Shown piece by piece: positions 35,563-44,125 of a stretch of DNA of 64,000 bases. The stretch spans positions 62,001 through 126,000 of the forward strand of contig CBFHYX010000013.1 in the NCBI GenBank assembly GCA_965660145.1, given 5' to 3'. A program made the position numbers and the translations under genes. The notes below the pieces were generated by a model that worked only from the letters and a program-made list of their open reading frames with translations, did not search any database and was not told the DNA's origin. The stretch is from JABURQ01 sp029243145 (GTDB taxonomy: Bacteria > Planctomycetota > Planctomycetia > Planctomycetales > Planctomycetaceae). The number at the start of each line of letters is the position of its first letter. The first letter of the stretch is position 1.

Positions 35563-36114
35563 ATGACACAACACGGTCCCTGGTTCATCAACGCCTCAGA
35601 AGTTGTTTATCACGATCCCTGGCTCTCTCTCCGCTGCGATCAAGTCACTCGTCCCGATGGCCAGCCCGGAACGTATAGCGTCGTTACGATTAAATCAGGC
35701 GTTTCTGTCTTGGCGATGAACGAAGAGGGTTTTGTCTATCTGACGGACGAATTTCATTACGCCATCGGTCGTCAATCATTGGAGACGGTGAGTGGCGGAA
35801 TCGATGACAAGGAAACCGCCGAGCAGGCCGCCCGTCGCGAACTCGCCGAAGAACTCGGCCTGATCGCGGACGAGTTGATCTCGCTGGGAACCGTCGATCC
35901 GTTTACCGGTTCGCTACTCTCTCCCACAGAGTTGTTTCTAGCACGCGGAATTTCTGAAACCGAAGCGAATCCTGAAGGGACGGAATTGATTGAAATGGTG
36001 AAAGTCTCATTTGCGGAAGCGGTCGAAAAAGTGATGAGTGGAGAGATCACTCATGCACCGAGTTGTGTGTTGATCCTCAAAGCCGAGAAATGGTTGAAGT
36101 CAGAGAGATCGTAG
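35563..36114 (+). CDS. Nudix hydrolase, ADP-ribose pyrophosphatase-like
   Basis: A 183-residue enzyme. The Nudix box is complete at about residues 78-100: Gly78, Glu84 and then RELAEELGL with the metal-binding glutamates. The lead-in VYLTDEFHYAIGRQSLETVSGG resembles NudF-type ADP-ribose pyrophosphatases. These hydrolyse nucleoside diphosphate derivatives to clear ADP-ribose or similar compounds. The gene starts 185 bp from the divergent LOG gene and ends 60 bp before the next gene start. Confidence 0.88.
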   Translation: MTQHGPWFINASEVVYHDPWLSLRCDQVTRPDGQPGTYSVVTIKSGVSVLAMNEEGFVYLTDEFHYAIGRQSLETVSGGIDDKETAEQAARRELAEELGLIADELISLGTVDPFTGSLLSPTELFLARGISETEANPEGTELIEMVKVSFAEAVEKVMSGEITHAPSCVLILKAEKWLKSERS

Positions 36115-36174
36115 TCGAACTTGTTCTCGATTTATCATATGTTGAATAGTGTATCTCATCGCAAAGGATCGAAT

Positions 36175-37437
36175 ATGAACACTTTTGAAAATCTCTCCCG
36201 TCGTCACTTTCTCGGAACTAGCGCGATCATCGGCCTTTCCACTCTCTCTGCGAGGGCGACGGAGGAAAATTCCTTGATTCAATCCATCGAACAGCAGACT
36301 CTTTGGACAAATCGCGATGGAAAGTCTCTCACCTGGTTTCATCCACGACCCTGTCTCGTTCCACAAAAAAACGGTAAGCCTTTCATTCTGATGACGTTGC
36401 AGGAAATCAGCGGATCAGACTATTTTGGCCCCGTGCATTGGGCACGGAGTGTTGATATTGGGGAAACCTGGAGCAAACCAGAATTGATCGATGGTTTTGA
36501 TCGTCGGGATGTTCCCGGATATGAGGGGTTAAAAGAGGGTGTTTGCGATGTCGTCCCCCAATATCATCCAAACACCAATACAACGCTGGCTCTCGGTCAT
36601 TGTGTCTTTTATCGCGGCAAACATTTTTCACGCACCGATCAGCTTTCCCGCTTTCCCATGTATTGTGTCCGCAAGGCCGATGGTACGTGGAGTGACCGCA
36701 AAATTCTGGAATGGGACGATCCTCGCGGAAGTTATATCTATACCAACAACTGTGGCCAACGAGTTGTGCGACCAGACGGTGACATATTGCTGGCGTTTAC
36801 GTTCGGACCTGAAGCCAACGGTCGCATGGTGGCGGGAGTTCGCTGTAGATACGACGGTGAGAACCTCACGATCAAAGAAGTCGGTCCACCCATCATTCAC
36901 AAAGTCAAACGGGGCTTACTGGAACCATCAATGACCGAGTTTCAGGGGCGTTACTATATGACGATTCGCGCGGAGGATGATCGCGGCTACGTCTCTGTGA
37001 GTGATGACGGCCTACATTGGGCGAAGAAGAAACCATGGACTTGGGACAACGGCAAACCACTCGACATGTCAACCACTCAACAACATTGGCTCACACATTC
37101 TCAAGGTCTCTACCTCGTCTATACACGCAAAGCCGATCACAACTCGAATGTCATTCGCTGGAGAGCGCCACTGTGGATGGCCAAAGTTGATGTCGAAAAG
37201 CGAGTGCTGCTGAAAGAGACCGAACAAGTGGTACACCCGCTGGTTGGGGATGGGGTCAACAAACCAGGCGATGTGGCACTCATGGGAAATTTCCATGTGG
37301 TAAATGCTTCGGCTGACCAATCTTGGGTCACTGTGGGAGAATGGATGCCTCGTCGCGAGGCCCGGGGAAACACATTACTGGCCCGAATTCACTGGTCTGA
37401 ACCGAACGAAATTCTGGCGAACAGCGCCACAAAGTAA
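36175..37437 (+). CDS. Tat-exported BNR/sialidase-like protein
   Basis: A 420-residue protein. The start at 36175 is chosen for its AAAGGA ribosome site and because it exposes a twin-arginine signal (SRRHFLGTSAIIGLSTLSA). The mature part looks like a six-bladed sialidase/neuraminidase-type propeller, with Asp-box-like stretches such as VSVSDDGLHWAKKKPW and ARSVDIGETWSKPELI. Proteins of this type in planctomycetes may cleave or bind sugars, but I cannot identify a full set of sialidase catalytic residues. The small hemP gene lies convergent, 15 bp after this stop. Confidence 0.75.
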   Translation: MNTFENLSRRHFLGTSAIIGLSTLSARATEENSLIQSIEQQTLWTNRDGKSLTWFHPRPCLVPQKNGKPFILMTLQEISGSDYFGPVHWARSVDIGETWSKPELIDGFDRRDVPGYEGLKEGVCDVVPQYHPNTNTTLALGHCVFYRGKHFSRTDQLSRFPMYCVRKADGTWSDRKILEWDDPRGSYIYTNNCGQRVVRPDGDILLAFTFGPEANGRMVAGVRCRYDGENLTIKEVGPPIIHKVKRGLLEPSMTEFQGRYYMTIRAEDDRGYVSVSDDGLHWAKKKPWTWDNGKPLDMSTTQQHWLTHSQGLYLVYTRKADHNSNVIRWRAPLWMAKVDVEKRVLLKETEQVVHPLVGDGVNKPGDVALMGNFHVVNASADQSWVTVGEWMPRREARGNTLLARIHWSEPNEILANSATK

Positions 37438-37452
37438 TGAATCCCGAGTGCC

Positions 37453-37572
37453 TTATTTATTGAGAATCAGCTTGCCATTCTTGGTAACTCGCAGACGATA
37501 GTGCTGATTTTCGTACTCAACCATCACTTCTTTCTCTCCGTGGGAGAGATCTTCGAAGAGTACTACCCGCAC
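37453..37572 (-). CDS. hemP: Hemin uptake protein HemP
   Basis: A very small gene of about 39 residues. The C-terminal half EYENQHYRLRVTKNGKLILN followed by Lys and a stop is the HemP signature, preceded by VRVVLFEDLSHGEKEVMV. HemP proteins are encoded in haem and iron uptake loci and help activate haem uptake expression in some proteobacteria. The GTG at 37570-37572 is the most likely start; the frame is closed by an in-frame stop at 37612-37614, so at most a few more residues are possible. A Fur-box-like palindrome lies about 115 bp upstream at 37687-37705. Confidence 0.75.
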   Translation of the reverse strand: MRVVLFEDLSHGEKEVMVEYENQHYRLRVTKNGKLILNK

Positions 37573-37686
37573 AGGATCAGGAGGGTGAGTTTCTCCATAT
37601 CCTGATTGTATTTATTGGTTTATGTCTTTTTTTTCGTCGTTCATTTTGGAATTATTCGCAATCGTACTTGCGTTTATTCAGACATT

Positions 37687-37705
37687 ACTGAGAATGAGTC
37701 TCAGT
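37687..37705. promoter_or_regulatory. Fur-box-like palindrome
   Basis: ACTGAGA-ATGAG-TCTCAGT is a perfect inverted repeat of 7 bp with a 5 bp spacer. The core TGAGAATGAGTCTCA is close to known Fur-family operators (TGAGAATNATTCTCA type). It lies in the divergent region between hemP and the DUF1559 gene and could control both. Confidence 0.6.
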
Positions 37706-37823
37706 GTCAATACCCGAGGCCGCAGCAAGCGATCTTCCAGAGAGCCAGCCACGCTCGGTGACGACTGACAGCCGCATGGGCGCGCTGTCGTTCCTCATCG
37801 ATTTCTTTCTGGAGACAAGTCTC

Positions 37824-38759
37824 ATGCTGTACCGAACGAGTCCTCGCCAACGTGGCTTTACCCTCATCGAACTGTTGGTCGTGATTGCGATCATTGCCGT
37901 TCTGATCGCTTTGCTCTTGCCTGCCGTCCAACAGGCGCGGGAAGCCGCCCGTCGTTCGAGTTGCAAGAACAACCTCAAGCAAATCGGCTTGGCAATCCAC
38001 AACTATCACGACACCTACACCGTCTTCCCCAATGCGAATTCGGGAGGTGTTGCTTACAGTGCTCTAAGTGGCTCCAGTCTGTTTGCTTCGATTCTGCCCT
38101 ACATCGAGTATGGTGCAAGCTTCAATCAGTATGATTTCAATCTTGGCAACTCAGATCCCTATAACCGACAGGTGGTCGGGCAACTGGTTAATGTATATTG
38201 GTGTCCGAGTGCGTCCATGCGACGACAAGTTCCCGCTTGCGACCAAGACAGTGGACGAGCTCCTGGCACCTACGCAGTTAATATTGGTTCGGTTGACTAC
38301 AATCAATATTGGGCCTTTATCCCGGGCACTCCCCGCCCAAATTTGAACGGTGCGATTGTCTACACCGATAGCGTTGCGGGAAAAACAGCCATGAAGGACT
38401 TCACCGACAGCACATCAAACACTCTGCTCGTTGGTGAGACCGCTTATAACCTTCCCGACTATTTGTTCTCATCATCTGCCGACTGCACCGGAGAACCTCG
38501 CTACTCATTCACCTATTGGGCGAACCCCTTCCCAGGATCAACCGCCTGCACGACTGAGTACATGTTGAATCCGCACGATGTTCCAGGAGATGGAATTTTT
38601 GATCCGAATTGGACACGTTCATTCCGCAGTGAGCATGTCGGTGGAGTACAATTTGCAATCACCGACGGCTCGGTTCATTTCATCTCCGAGAACATTGATG
38701 CAGATGTCCTGGATGCCTTGGCCACTCGCAACGGTGGAGAAGTGACGGGAGGATTCTGA
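37824..38759 (+). CDS. DUF1559 pilin-like secreted protein
   Basis: A 311-residue protein starting at 37824 (GGAGA upstream). It has a type IV pilin-like N-terminus: a short basic leader RQRG, then FTLIELLVVIAIIAVLIALL with the conserved Glu at position 5 after cleavage, and AVQQAREAARRSSCKNNLKQ. Next comes a globular DUF1559 domain ending in FRSEHVGGVQFAITDGSVHF, the H-x9-DG type C-terminus. DUF1559 proteins are present in dozens of copies in planctomycetes and are thought to sit at the cell surface; role unknown. The stop overlaps the lipoprotein start by one base. Upstream lies the Fur-box-like palindrome. Confidence 0.92.
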   Translation: MLYRTSPRQRGFTLIELLVVIAIIAVLIALLLPAVQQAREAARRSSCKNNLKQIGLAIHNYHDTYTVFPNANSGGVAYSALSGSSLFASILPYIEYGASFNQYDFNLGNSDPYNRQVVGQLVNVYWCPSASMRRQVPACDQDSGRAPGTYAVNIGSVDYNQYWAFIPGTPRPNLNGAIVYTDSVAGKTAMKDFTDSTSNTLLVGETAYNLPDYLFSSSADCTGEPRYSFTYWANPFPGSTACTTEYMLNPHDVPGDGIFDPNWTRSFRSEHVGGVQFAITDGSVHFISENIDADVLDALATRNGGEVTGGF

Positions 38760-39226
38760 TGCAACGCACGCAACTGAAGCTATGGGTAGCGTGTGTCTCA
38801 AGCAGCTTCCTTCTTCTGCTCGGGTGTGGCGGAGGGTCGAACGACTCTCCGCCACGAGCGGCCGTTCAAGGAACCGTGCTTTTGGACGATGTGCCGTTGG
38901 AAGCAGGAGTGATCAACTTCATCCCGACAGGCGCTACCAAAGGACCCATGACAACGGCTCCTATTCAAGCCGGAAAATTTTCTTTGCCCGACGATCTTGG
39001 TCCTCTGGTGGGAACCCATCGCGTAGAGATTGAATCCTGCGACTTGGGTGGTTTGGCTCTCGATGATGAATCGGCCATCCAACGACTCAAACAGCAAAAA
39101 GTGAAACATATCAAAGTCATCAAAATACCAGCCGTCTATAATCGACAAAGTCAACTACAAGCCGACATTCAAGCCGATGCAGACAATCAGTTGGGATATC
39201 GACTGACAACCAAACGCTCAAAATAA
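38759..39226 (+). CDS. Small lipoprotein with carboxypeptidase-regulatory-like fold
   Basis: A 155-residue lipoprotein. The signal peptide ends in LLLLGC, so Cys23 is the likely lipid site, followed by a GGGSNDSPP linker. The rest, with VQGTVLLDDVPLEAGVINFI and AGKFSLPDDLGPLVGTHRVEI, resembles the small beta-sandwich domains (transthyretin-like, CarboxypepD_reg) that are regularly encoded right after DUF1559 genes in planctomycetes. The two genes share one base, so they are translationally coupled and probably work together at the cell surface. The exact role is unknown. Confidence 0.85.
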   Translation: MQRTQLKLWVACVSSSFLLLLGCGGGSNDSPPRAAVQGTVLLDDVPLEAGVINFIPTGATKGPMTTAPIQAGKFSLPDDLGPLVGTHRVEIESCDLGGLALDDESAIQRLKQQKVKHIKVIKIPAVYNRQSQLQADIQADADNQLGYRLTTKRSK

Positions 39227-39281
39227 ATCACATCCTCAAATAACAGAGACTCATTCACTCCATTTCAACAGGATCAAATTC

Positions 39282-40913
39282 ATGAAGATTCCCAACTGCG
39301 GTAGAGCTTTACTCATTGCGATGCTCATACTCACTCTTGTTTCTTCTGCGGATGCACACTTCCTCTGGTTAAAAATCACCACTTTTGAAAACACGAACAA
39401 CCGAGCAGCACATGTTTACTTTGGCGAATCTCCCGAGCCGGACGACCCTGCTCTCCTCAAACGACTTGGCAAGGTCACGATGGTTGCCGTTAATTCCGCA
39501 GGGGAAGTTACCAAAACTCAACTCAAGTTGGGGGAAGACTCCCTCACCGCCGGCATCTCAGATAAAGACGCGATTTATCTGATTGAACACACATACGGAA
39601 CATTCACTCGTGGTGATAGCACCATGTTACTCAACTATCGTTGTAAAACTGGTCCTGCCTTGGGGCATGGTGCCTGGACGAGTAACACCAAAAAACATCT
39701 CGATCTGGACATCGTCCCGACTCGTAAGGATGACAAGATTCAGGTACAGGTTTTCTGGAAAGGAAAACCAGCCACTGGTATCCAGGTCGTTGCGATCAAT
39801 CCAGGCTATGAAGATCAGGAGCTAGAGACCGATCAAAATGGAACCGTTTCCATCAGCGAATCGGAAAACGGACTCTACACATTTCGCGCACGAGTCATCG
39901 ACGAAACCGCCGGGAAGTATCAAGGCAAAAATTACGAGGCCGCTCGTTTTTATACGACGCTGACTTTGCCTGTGGTGAGTGATACAACAAAAACTCTCGC
40001 CAGTAAAATGCTACCTGCGATACCTCAACCGGTTGCCAGCTTCGGAGCAGCAGTAATTGGGAACGATCTCTATACGTATGGCGGTGCGAAAGGAACAGCG
40101 CATTCGTATGACAACGAGTCACAAGCAAATCAACTCTGGAAGCTAAATCTTTCCAAGCCCGGTGGTTGGGAAAGTATTAGCGAAGGACCACGTTTGCAAG
40201 GTTTGGCCATGGTTGCCCATGATGGCAAACTTTATCGGACTGGTGGCTTTACTGCGAAGAATGAAGTGGGGGAGGATCAGGATCTTTGGTCACAATCGGA
40301 CTTGGTCAGTTTCGACCCCAAAACCGGACAGTGGACGGATCTTCCTGCACTTCCTGAACCTCGCTCCTCTCACGATGCGGCTATCATTGGCGACACTCTC
40401 TATGTTGTCGGTGGTTGGAATATGCAGGGACCCGACAATACAACCTGGCACAACACTGCGTGGAGTTGCGATCTTTCCAGTTCTGATAAAAAATGGAAAG
40501 CGATCCCGACTCCGTCCTTCAAACGTCGTGCAGTTTCACTGGCCGCCCATCAAGAGCAACTGTACTGCCTCGGTGGAATGCAGGAATCAGGAGGCCCCAC
40601 GAAAGCCGTTGCGATCTTCGATCCCGAGTCAGGAAAGTGGAGTGAAGGGCCAGAGTTACCGGGTGAAAAAGACCTCAATGGTTTCGGCACATCCTCATTC
40701 ACTCTCGGTAACTCGCTTTACGTGAGTACTCTAGAAGGAATGTTGCTCAAACTTTCTACTGATAAAGCAGCATGGAACAAAGTGGGAACCTTGGAACGTG
40801 CACGATTCTTCCATCGCATGTTGCCGATCTCTGACTCTAAGCTCTTATTTGTCGGTGGGGCCAACATGGGGAGTGGCAAATTCGAAGAAGTGGAAGTCGT
40901 TGATGTCGAGTGA
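39282..40913 (+). CDS. Secreted DUF4198 plus Kelch-repeat protein
   Basis: A 543-residue secreted protein. A signal peptide (about 1-25) is followed by HFLWLKITTFENTN, the start of a DUF4198 domain (to about residue 230, with a VKGKPATGIQVVAINPG-type region). DUF4198 is related to the periplasmic parts of nickel and cobalt uptake systems (NikM/CbiK-like) and is often seen near metal transport genes. Residues 245-543 are a Kelch-type beta-propeller with repeated DTLYVVGGWN, LYCLGGMQ and LLFVGGANM phrases. The 55 bp gap to the lipoprotein gene suggests one transcription unit. Metal binding is an inference from the domain family and the Fur-like site. Confidence 0.8.
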   Translation: MKIPNCGRALLIAMLILTLVSSADAHFLWLKITTFENTNNRAAHVYFGESPEPDDPALLKRLGKVTMVAVNSAGEVTKTQLKLGEDSLTAGISDKDAIYLIEHTYGTFTRGDSTMLLNYRCKTGPALGHGAWTSNTKKHLDLDIVPTRKDDKIQVQVFWKGKPATGIQVVAINPGYEDQELETDQNGTVSISESENGLYTFRARVIDETAGKYQGKNYEAARFYTTLTLPVVSDTTKTLASKMLPAIPQPVASFGAAVIGNDLYTYGGAKGTAHSYDNESQANQLWKLNLSKPGGWESISEGPRLQGLAMVAHDGKLYRTGGFTAKNEVGEDQDLWSQSDLVSFDPKTGQWTDLPALPEPRSSHDAAIIGDTLYVVGGWNMQGPDNTTWHNTAWSCDLSSSDKKWKAIPTPSFKRRAVSLAAHQEQLYCLGGMQESGGPTKAVAIFDPESGKWSEGPELPGEKDLNGFGTSSFTLGNSLYVSTLEGMLLKLSTDKAAWNKVGTLERARFFHRMLPISDSKLLFVGGANMGSGKFEEVEVVDVE

Positions 40914-41066
40914 CAGGGAGGGCTTTCAATGGCCATAAGCTGTTGTTGTATATGGATATATCGATATTTGTAATTAATCTGCAACTTACCTTGTAACAGT
41001 TGATGCGGGGTTTCGCTGGGGAGGGTGTTAGACAACATCACTCCACATTTACAAGGAACCCTAGTC

Positions 41067-42422
41067 ATGAAAATTTCCATCAAACTCATCCTGACAGTCG
41101 TTTTGACCACCAACGTATTGACCGTCAACCTTTTAGAAGCAGGCAGCTTCCGCAATTCCAACAAGTCCAGTCAACGCAGCTCCTCTTCACGTAGCAAGAG
41201 TTCATTCAACCGGGGCGGATCTTCAGTCCAACGAAAAGGTTCTTCCAACTTCAGTTCCTCGCGAAATTCTATGCAGCAGAGAAATCCTGCTCCCACTTAC
41301 CGGCCACCATCAAATTGGTACAAATCGAAGCAACAATCGAGTTTCAGTTCGATCAGAAACGCTCCGAAGCTGAGAACTCCCATTCGTCCTTCACTGAAAC
41401 CAACCAACAGAAGTCGAATTCTGAATGTGACGGGCCATCAACCGGTGATTAAATCACCGATGAAGCCACTGCCTGGACGATCACCAATTACCACTCGACC
41501 TGGTCAGAGTGGTGATCCTGATGCCGGTAACCCTGTCAATCCACTTCCAAATCGCGGAGAAATTAGCAAACCAGATCGCCTTTCACCGGGAATCCTCCCT
41601 GGCGACACTCCTCCTGAAATCACGGAACCGGTTGAGTCACCTTATCCTTCAGACGATGCAGGAAATTCTGGGAATCAAGGAGGCAATTATCAGGAAGGTG
41701 ACGTCACCTCCGGTAACGGAAAAGTTGTCGATCAGGAATTTCTTGATCTGGTTAACGAAGGAGAGTTCTTGCACACCGGGCAACCAGCCCCATGGGACAA
41801 TCCCAACGATCCATTTTGGGATCAGGAAAAGCCAGAGGATTGGAAAGGCCACTGGCCCGGTAACGATCCTGATTTTGGTGTGAAATTGCCAGAAGGGCCT
41901 GATCTTGATATTGGAAAACCCACTTATCCAGAGAAACCGGAACAAGGCGACATACCTCCTCCGATTTTTGATCCTCCAGGAGACGTTCCCCCGTATTGTC
42001 CTCCCGGACACATTCCTCCTTATTGCCCTCCACCGGTCATCATCATTGATCCGATTGGACCTCCGCCCGTCTTTTGTCCTCCTTGTGTACGAAGCGTCTG
42101 CCGACCTGTGGTCGTCGCGCCTCCTATTGTGGAAGAGCAAGCGATTCTGCAACTGGTGACCGATCGAGAGAACACATTGATGCTGCCGGGCCTTGGAAAC
42201 GTTCCGGGTAACGCAGTACTCCAAGTGAACGGCCTCGGATTGCCTTTGAAGGTGATCACTTGGACGAATGAAAAACTCGTCCTCGAAGTCCCCATGATTG
42301 GATTACTCGAACCGACCGCCGCCACTCTGTTTCTGTTTGACGCAGAGATGAAAATTATCGGCGAACTTCCTGCCGAATTGTTAACTCCAGAAATGGCTGG
42401 GCTTGATAACGAAATGGAATAA
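41067..42422 (+). CDS. Secreted Ser/Pro-rich hypothetical protein with TIG-like end
   Basis: A 451-residue protein starting at 41067 (AAGGAA upstream) with a signal peptide (about 1-27). Residues 28-110 are rich in Ser, Arg, Asn and Lys; residues 110-330 are rich in Pro, Gly and Asp with many PP and PG pairs, and include a Cys-Pro cluster (PPYCPPGHIPPYCPPP). The last 100 residues (from ILQLVTDRENTLMLPGLGN) look folded and may be an IPT/TIG-like domain. I do not recognise the family. It resembles the His/Pro/Cys-rich protein at 24270 in layout only. A strong terminator follows at 42450. Confidence 0.7.
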   Translation: MKISIKLILTVVLTTNVLTVNLLEAGSFRNSNKSSQRSSSSRSKSSFNRGGSSVQRKGSSNFSSSRNSMQQRNPAPTYRPPSNWYKSKQQSSFSSIRNAPKLRTPIRPSLKPTNRSRILNVTGHQPVIKSPMKPLPGRSPITTRPGQSGDPDAGNPVNPLPNRGEISKPDRLSPGILPGDTPPEITEPVESPYPSDDAGNSGNQGGNYQEGDVTSGNGKVVDQEFLDLVNEGEFLHTGQPAPWDNPNDPFWDQEKPEDWKGHWPGNDPDFGVKLPEGPDLDIGKPTYPEKPEQGDIPPPIFDPPGDVPPYCPPGHIPPYCPPPVIIIDPIGPPPVFCPPCVRSVCRPVVVAPPIVEEQAILQLVTDRENTLMLPGLGNVPGNAVLQVNGLGLPLKVITWTNEKLVLEVPMIGLLEPTAATLFLFDAEMKIIGELPAELLTPEMAGLDNEME

Positions 42423-42449
42423 GTCGCTTCAAGTTTGAAAAGATCGAAA

Positions 42450-42485
42450 GCCGTCCGGTTGAATTCAGCCGGACGGCTTTTTTCG
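42450..42485 (+). terminator. Rho-independent terminator
   Basis: AGCCGTCCGG and CCGGACGGCT form a perfect 10 bp GC-rich stem with a 10-base loop, followed by a run of six T. It ends the Ser/Pro-rich gene. Confidence 0.92.
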
Positions 42486-42553
42486 TAAACCTCAGAATTG
42501 ACATTGACCGAGAGAGTCGTGAAATCTCATCTCAACTATGAGTGAGAGCACCG

Positions 42554-43999
42554 CTATTTTTTCTTTCGTTTTTTCCCAGCCGGGTTTTTGCCAGCCGATT
42601 GTATCGGTTTGTCCCAAGGCAGAGAGGCTCGCGGTCGATACATTGGTCGGGCATCCTTCTCGGGCATCTCGGCGAGAACTTTGCGAAACTTCGCAAGCGA
42701 CTCTTTGGCAGTCGGAGGAGGAGCGGAGAGAAGGTTGCGTTTTTCTGCCGGATCATTTTTGAGATCGAAGAGTTTGGTGATCTGACCGTGATCGTCGGTC
42801 CAAACTTTGTAATGTTTGTCTCGTATGACTCGATTCATATAATCGGTGCGGCCACGGACGCCAGCGGCATCACGAATCGCAGGACCATGACCCATCGCGA
42901 GAATCCAGTCACGCGGCGAGTCATTGGCTCTTCCTGAAAGAAGCGGCGCGAATGATTTTCCATCGATAGTCAGATCTGTAGGAATTTTGGCTCCGGCCAA
43001 TTCACAGAATGTCGGTAACAGATCGGAGAAATCCACGAGCGCATCGGTTTCGATGCCCGCTTCAATTGTCCCTGGTTGTGACACAATGAACGGCTCGCAA
43101 ACACCACCTTCAAAATTAGAGGCTTTGCCACCAGAAGGTCGCACACCGCCGACGGTCCCTAGCACACCACCACCAGAACCGTTATCGGTGGTAAAAATGA
43201 GAACGGTATTTTCACGCAAACCGAGTTCGTCGTAAGCATTCACGATGCGGCCGACTAATTTATCGGTATAGCCGACCATGGCTTTTTGCTTTTCCTCTTT
43301 CGAGGAAGCATTCGGTTCATCGGGAGTATGAACGAGCGGCCCATGAGTGAGGGCCATCGGAAAGTAGACCATATGAGGTTCATCGCGATGCTGTTGAATG
43401 AACTCAACCAGAAAATCGCAATAGAGATCGGGACCAAACTTGCCTTCGTAGGTCTTACTTCCTTCGCGTGTATGAATGTAAGGATCCCAATACCGTTCCG
43501 CCGAAGGTTTGTTGCCCGCTTCGTAACCGGTCCAGACACACCAGTCATCGAAACCATGTTTTTTGAGGGTTTCAGGTTCCACACGGAAGTCGTTGATTTG
43601 CCACTTACCGGCAATGGCTGTTTTGTAACCAACAGCTTGCAACAGTTGTGGAAAGCTTGTGTTCGTTTCCCAGTCGAAATATCCGACCCCCCAACGGGGA
43701 ACGTCCCAGTGATTGGTCCAACCGGTGCGATACGGATATTGCCCAGTCAATAAAGTTGTCCGCGTTGGCGTGCATTGAGGCATCGAATAGACGTTATGAA
43801 ACGTCATGCCTTGATCGGCGAGAGCGTCGATATGGGGTGTTTCTATATTGTCGGCTCCGTAGCAACCGATCCAGTCTTTACCAAGATCGTCGACCATAAT
43901 GAAGACAATATTGGGGGGACGTTTTTCCTCTGCTTGAGTGACAGAAACCGAAAACAAGGTCAAAAGCAGGACAATCATCGTTAAAAAGCGAGCGGGCAT
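42554..43999 (-). CDS. Secreted sulfatase
   Basis: A 481-residue arylsulfatase-type enzyme with a signal peptide (residues 1-23). The metal-binding pair is in NIVFIMVDDLGKDWIG (residues 30-44). The active-site motif C-x-P-x-R is CTPTR with Cys76 and Arg80, so Cys76 would be turned into formylglycine by a maturase; GQYPYR follows. A further metal site is FTTDNGSGGG near residue 265. The C-terminus ends in a very basic KKRKKK tail. Sulfatases release sulfate from sulfated polysaccharides or related compounds and are very numerous in marine planctomycetes. The DUF1080-ThuA gene is divergent, 126 bp away. Confidence 0.92.
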   Translation of the reverse strand: MPARFLTMIVLLLTLFSVSVTQAEEKRPPNIVFIMVDDLGKDWIGCYGADNIETPHIDALADQGMTFHNVYSMPQCTPTRTTLLTGQYPYRTGWTNHWDVPRWGVGYFDWETNTSFPQLLQAVGYKTAIAGKWQINDFRVEPETLKKHGFDDWCVWTGYEAGNKPSAERYWDPYIHTREGSKTYEGKFGPDLYCDFLVEFIQQHRDEPHMVYFPMALTHGPLVHTPDEPNASSKEEKQKAMVGYTDKLVGRIVNAYDELGLRENTVLIFTTDNGSGGGVLGTVGGVRPSGGKASNFEGGVCEPFIVSQPGTIEAGIETDALVDFSDLLPTFCELAGAKIPTDLTIDGKSFAPLLSGRANDSPRDWILAMGHGPAIRDAAGVRGRTDYMNRVIRDKHYKVWTDDHGQITKLFDLKNDPAEKRNLLSAPPPTAKESLAKFRKVLAEMPEKDARPMYRPRASLPWDKPIQSAGKNPAGKKRKKK

Positions 44000-44125
44000 C
44001 GGTCTGTCCTTCAGAAATATTGCGGATCATCTGTTGAAATGGGAGGTTCGTTCCCCTCACAATAGAAAGATTGAATCCCACCTTCCAACATTTCTCCACA
44101 CATTCACCTGAGACTGAGGTTACCT

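Noticed and set aside
37824..38759. DUF1559 gene as a true type IV pilin
   Set aside because: The N-terminus is pilin-like but no pilus assembly genes are nearby, and the C-terminal domain is the planctomycete DUF1559 type.
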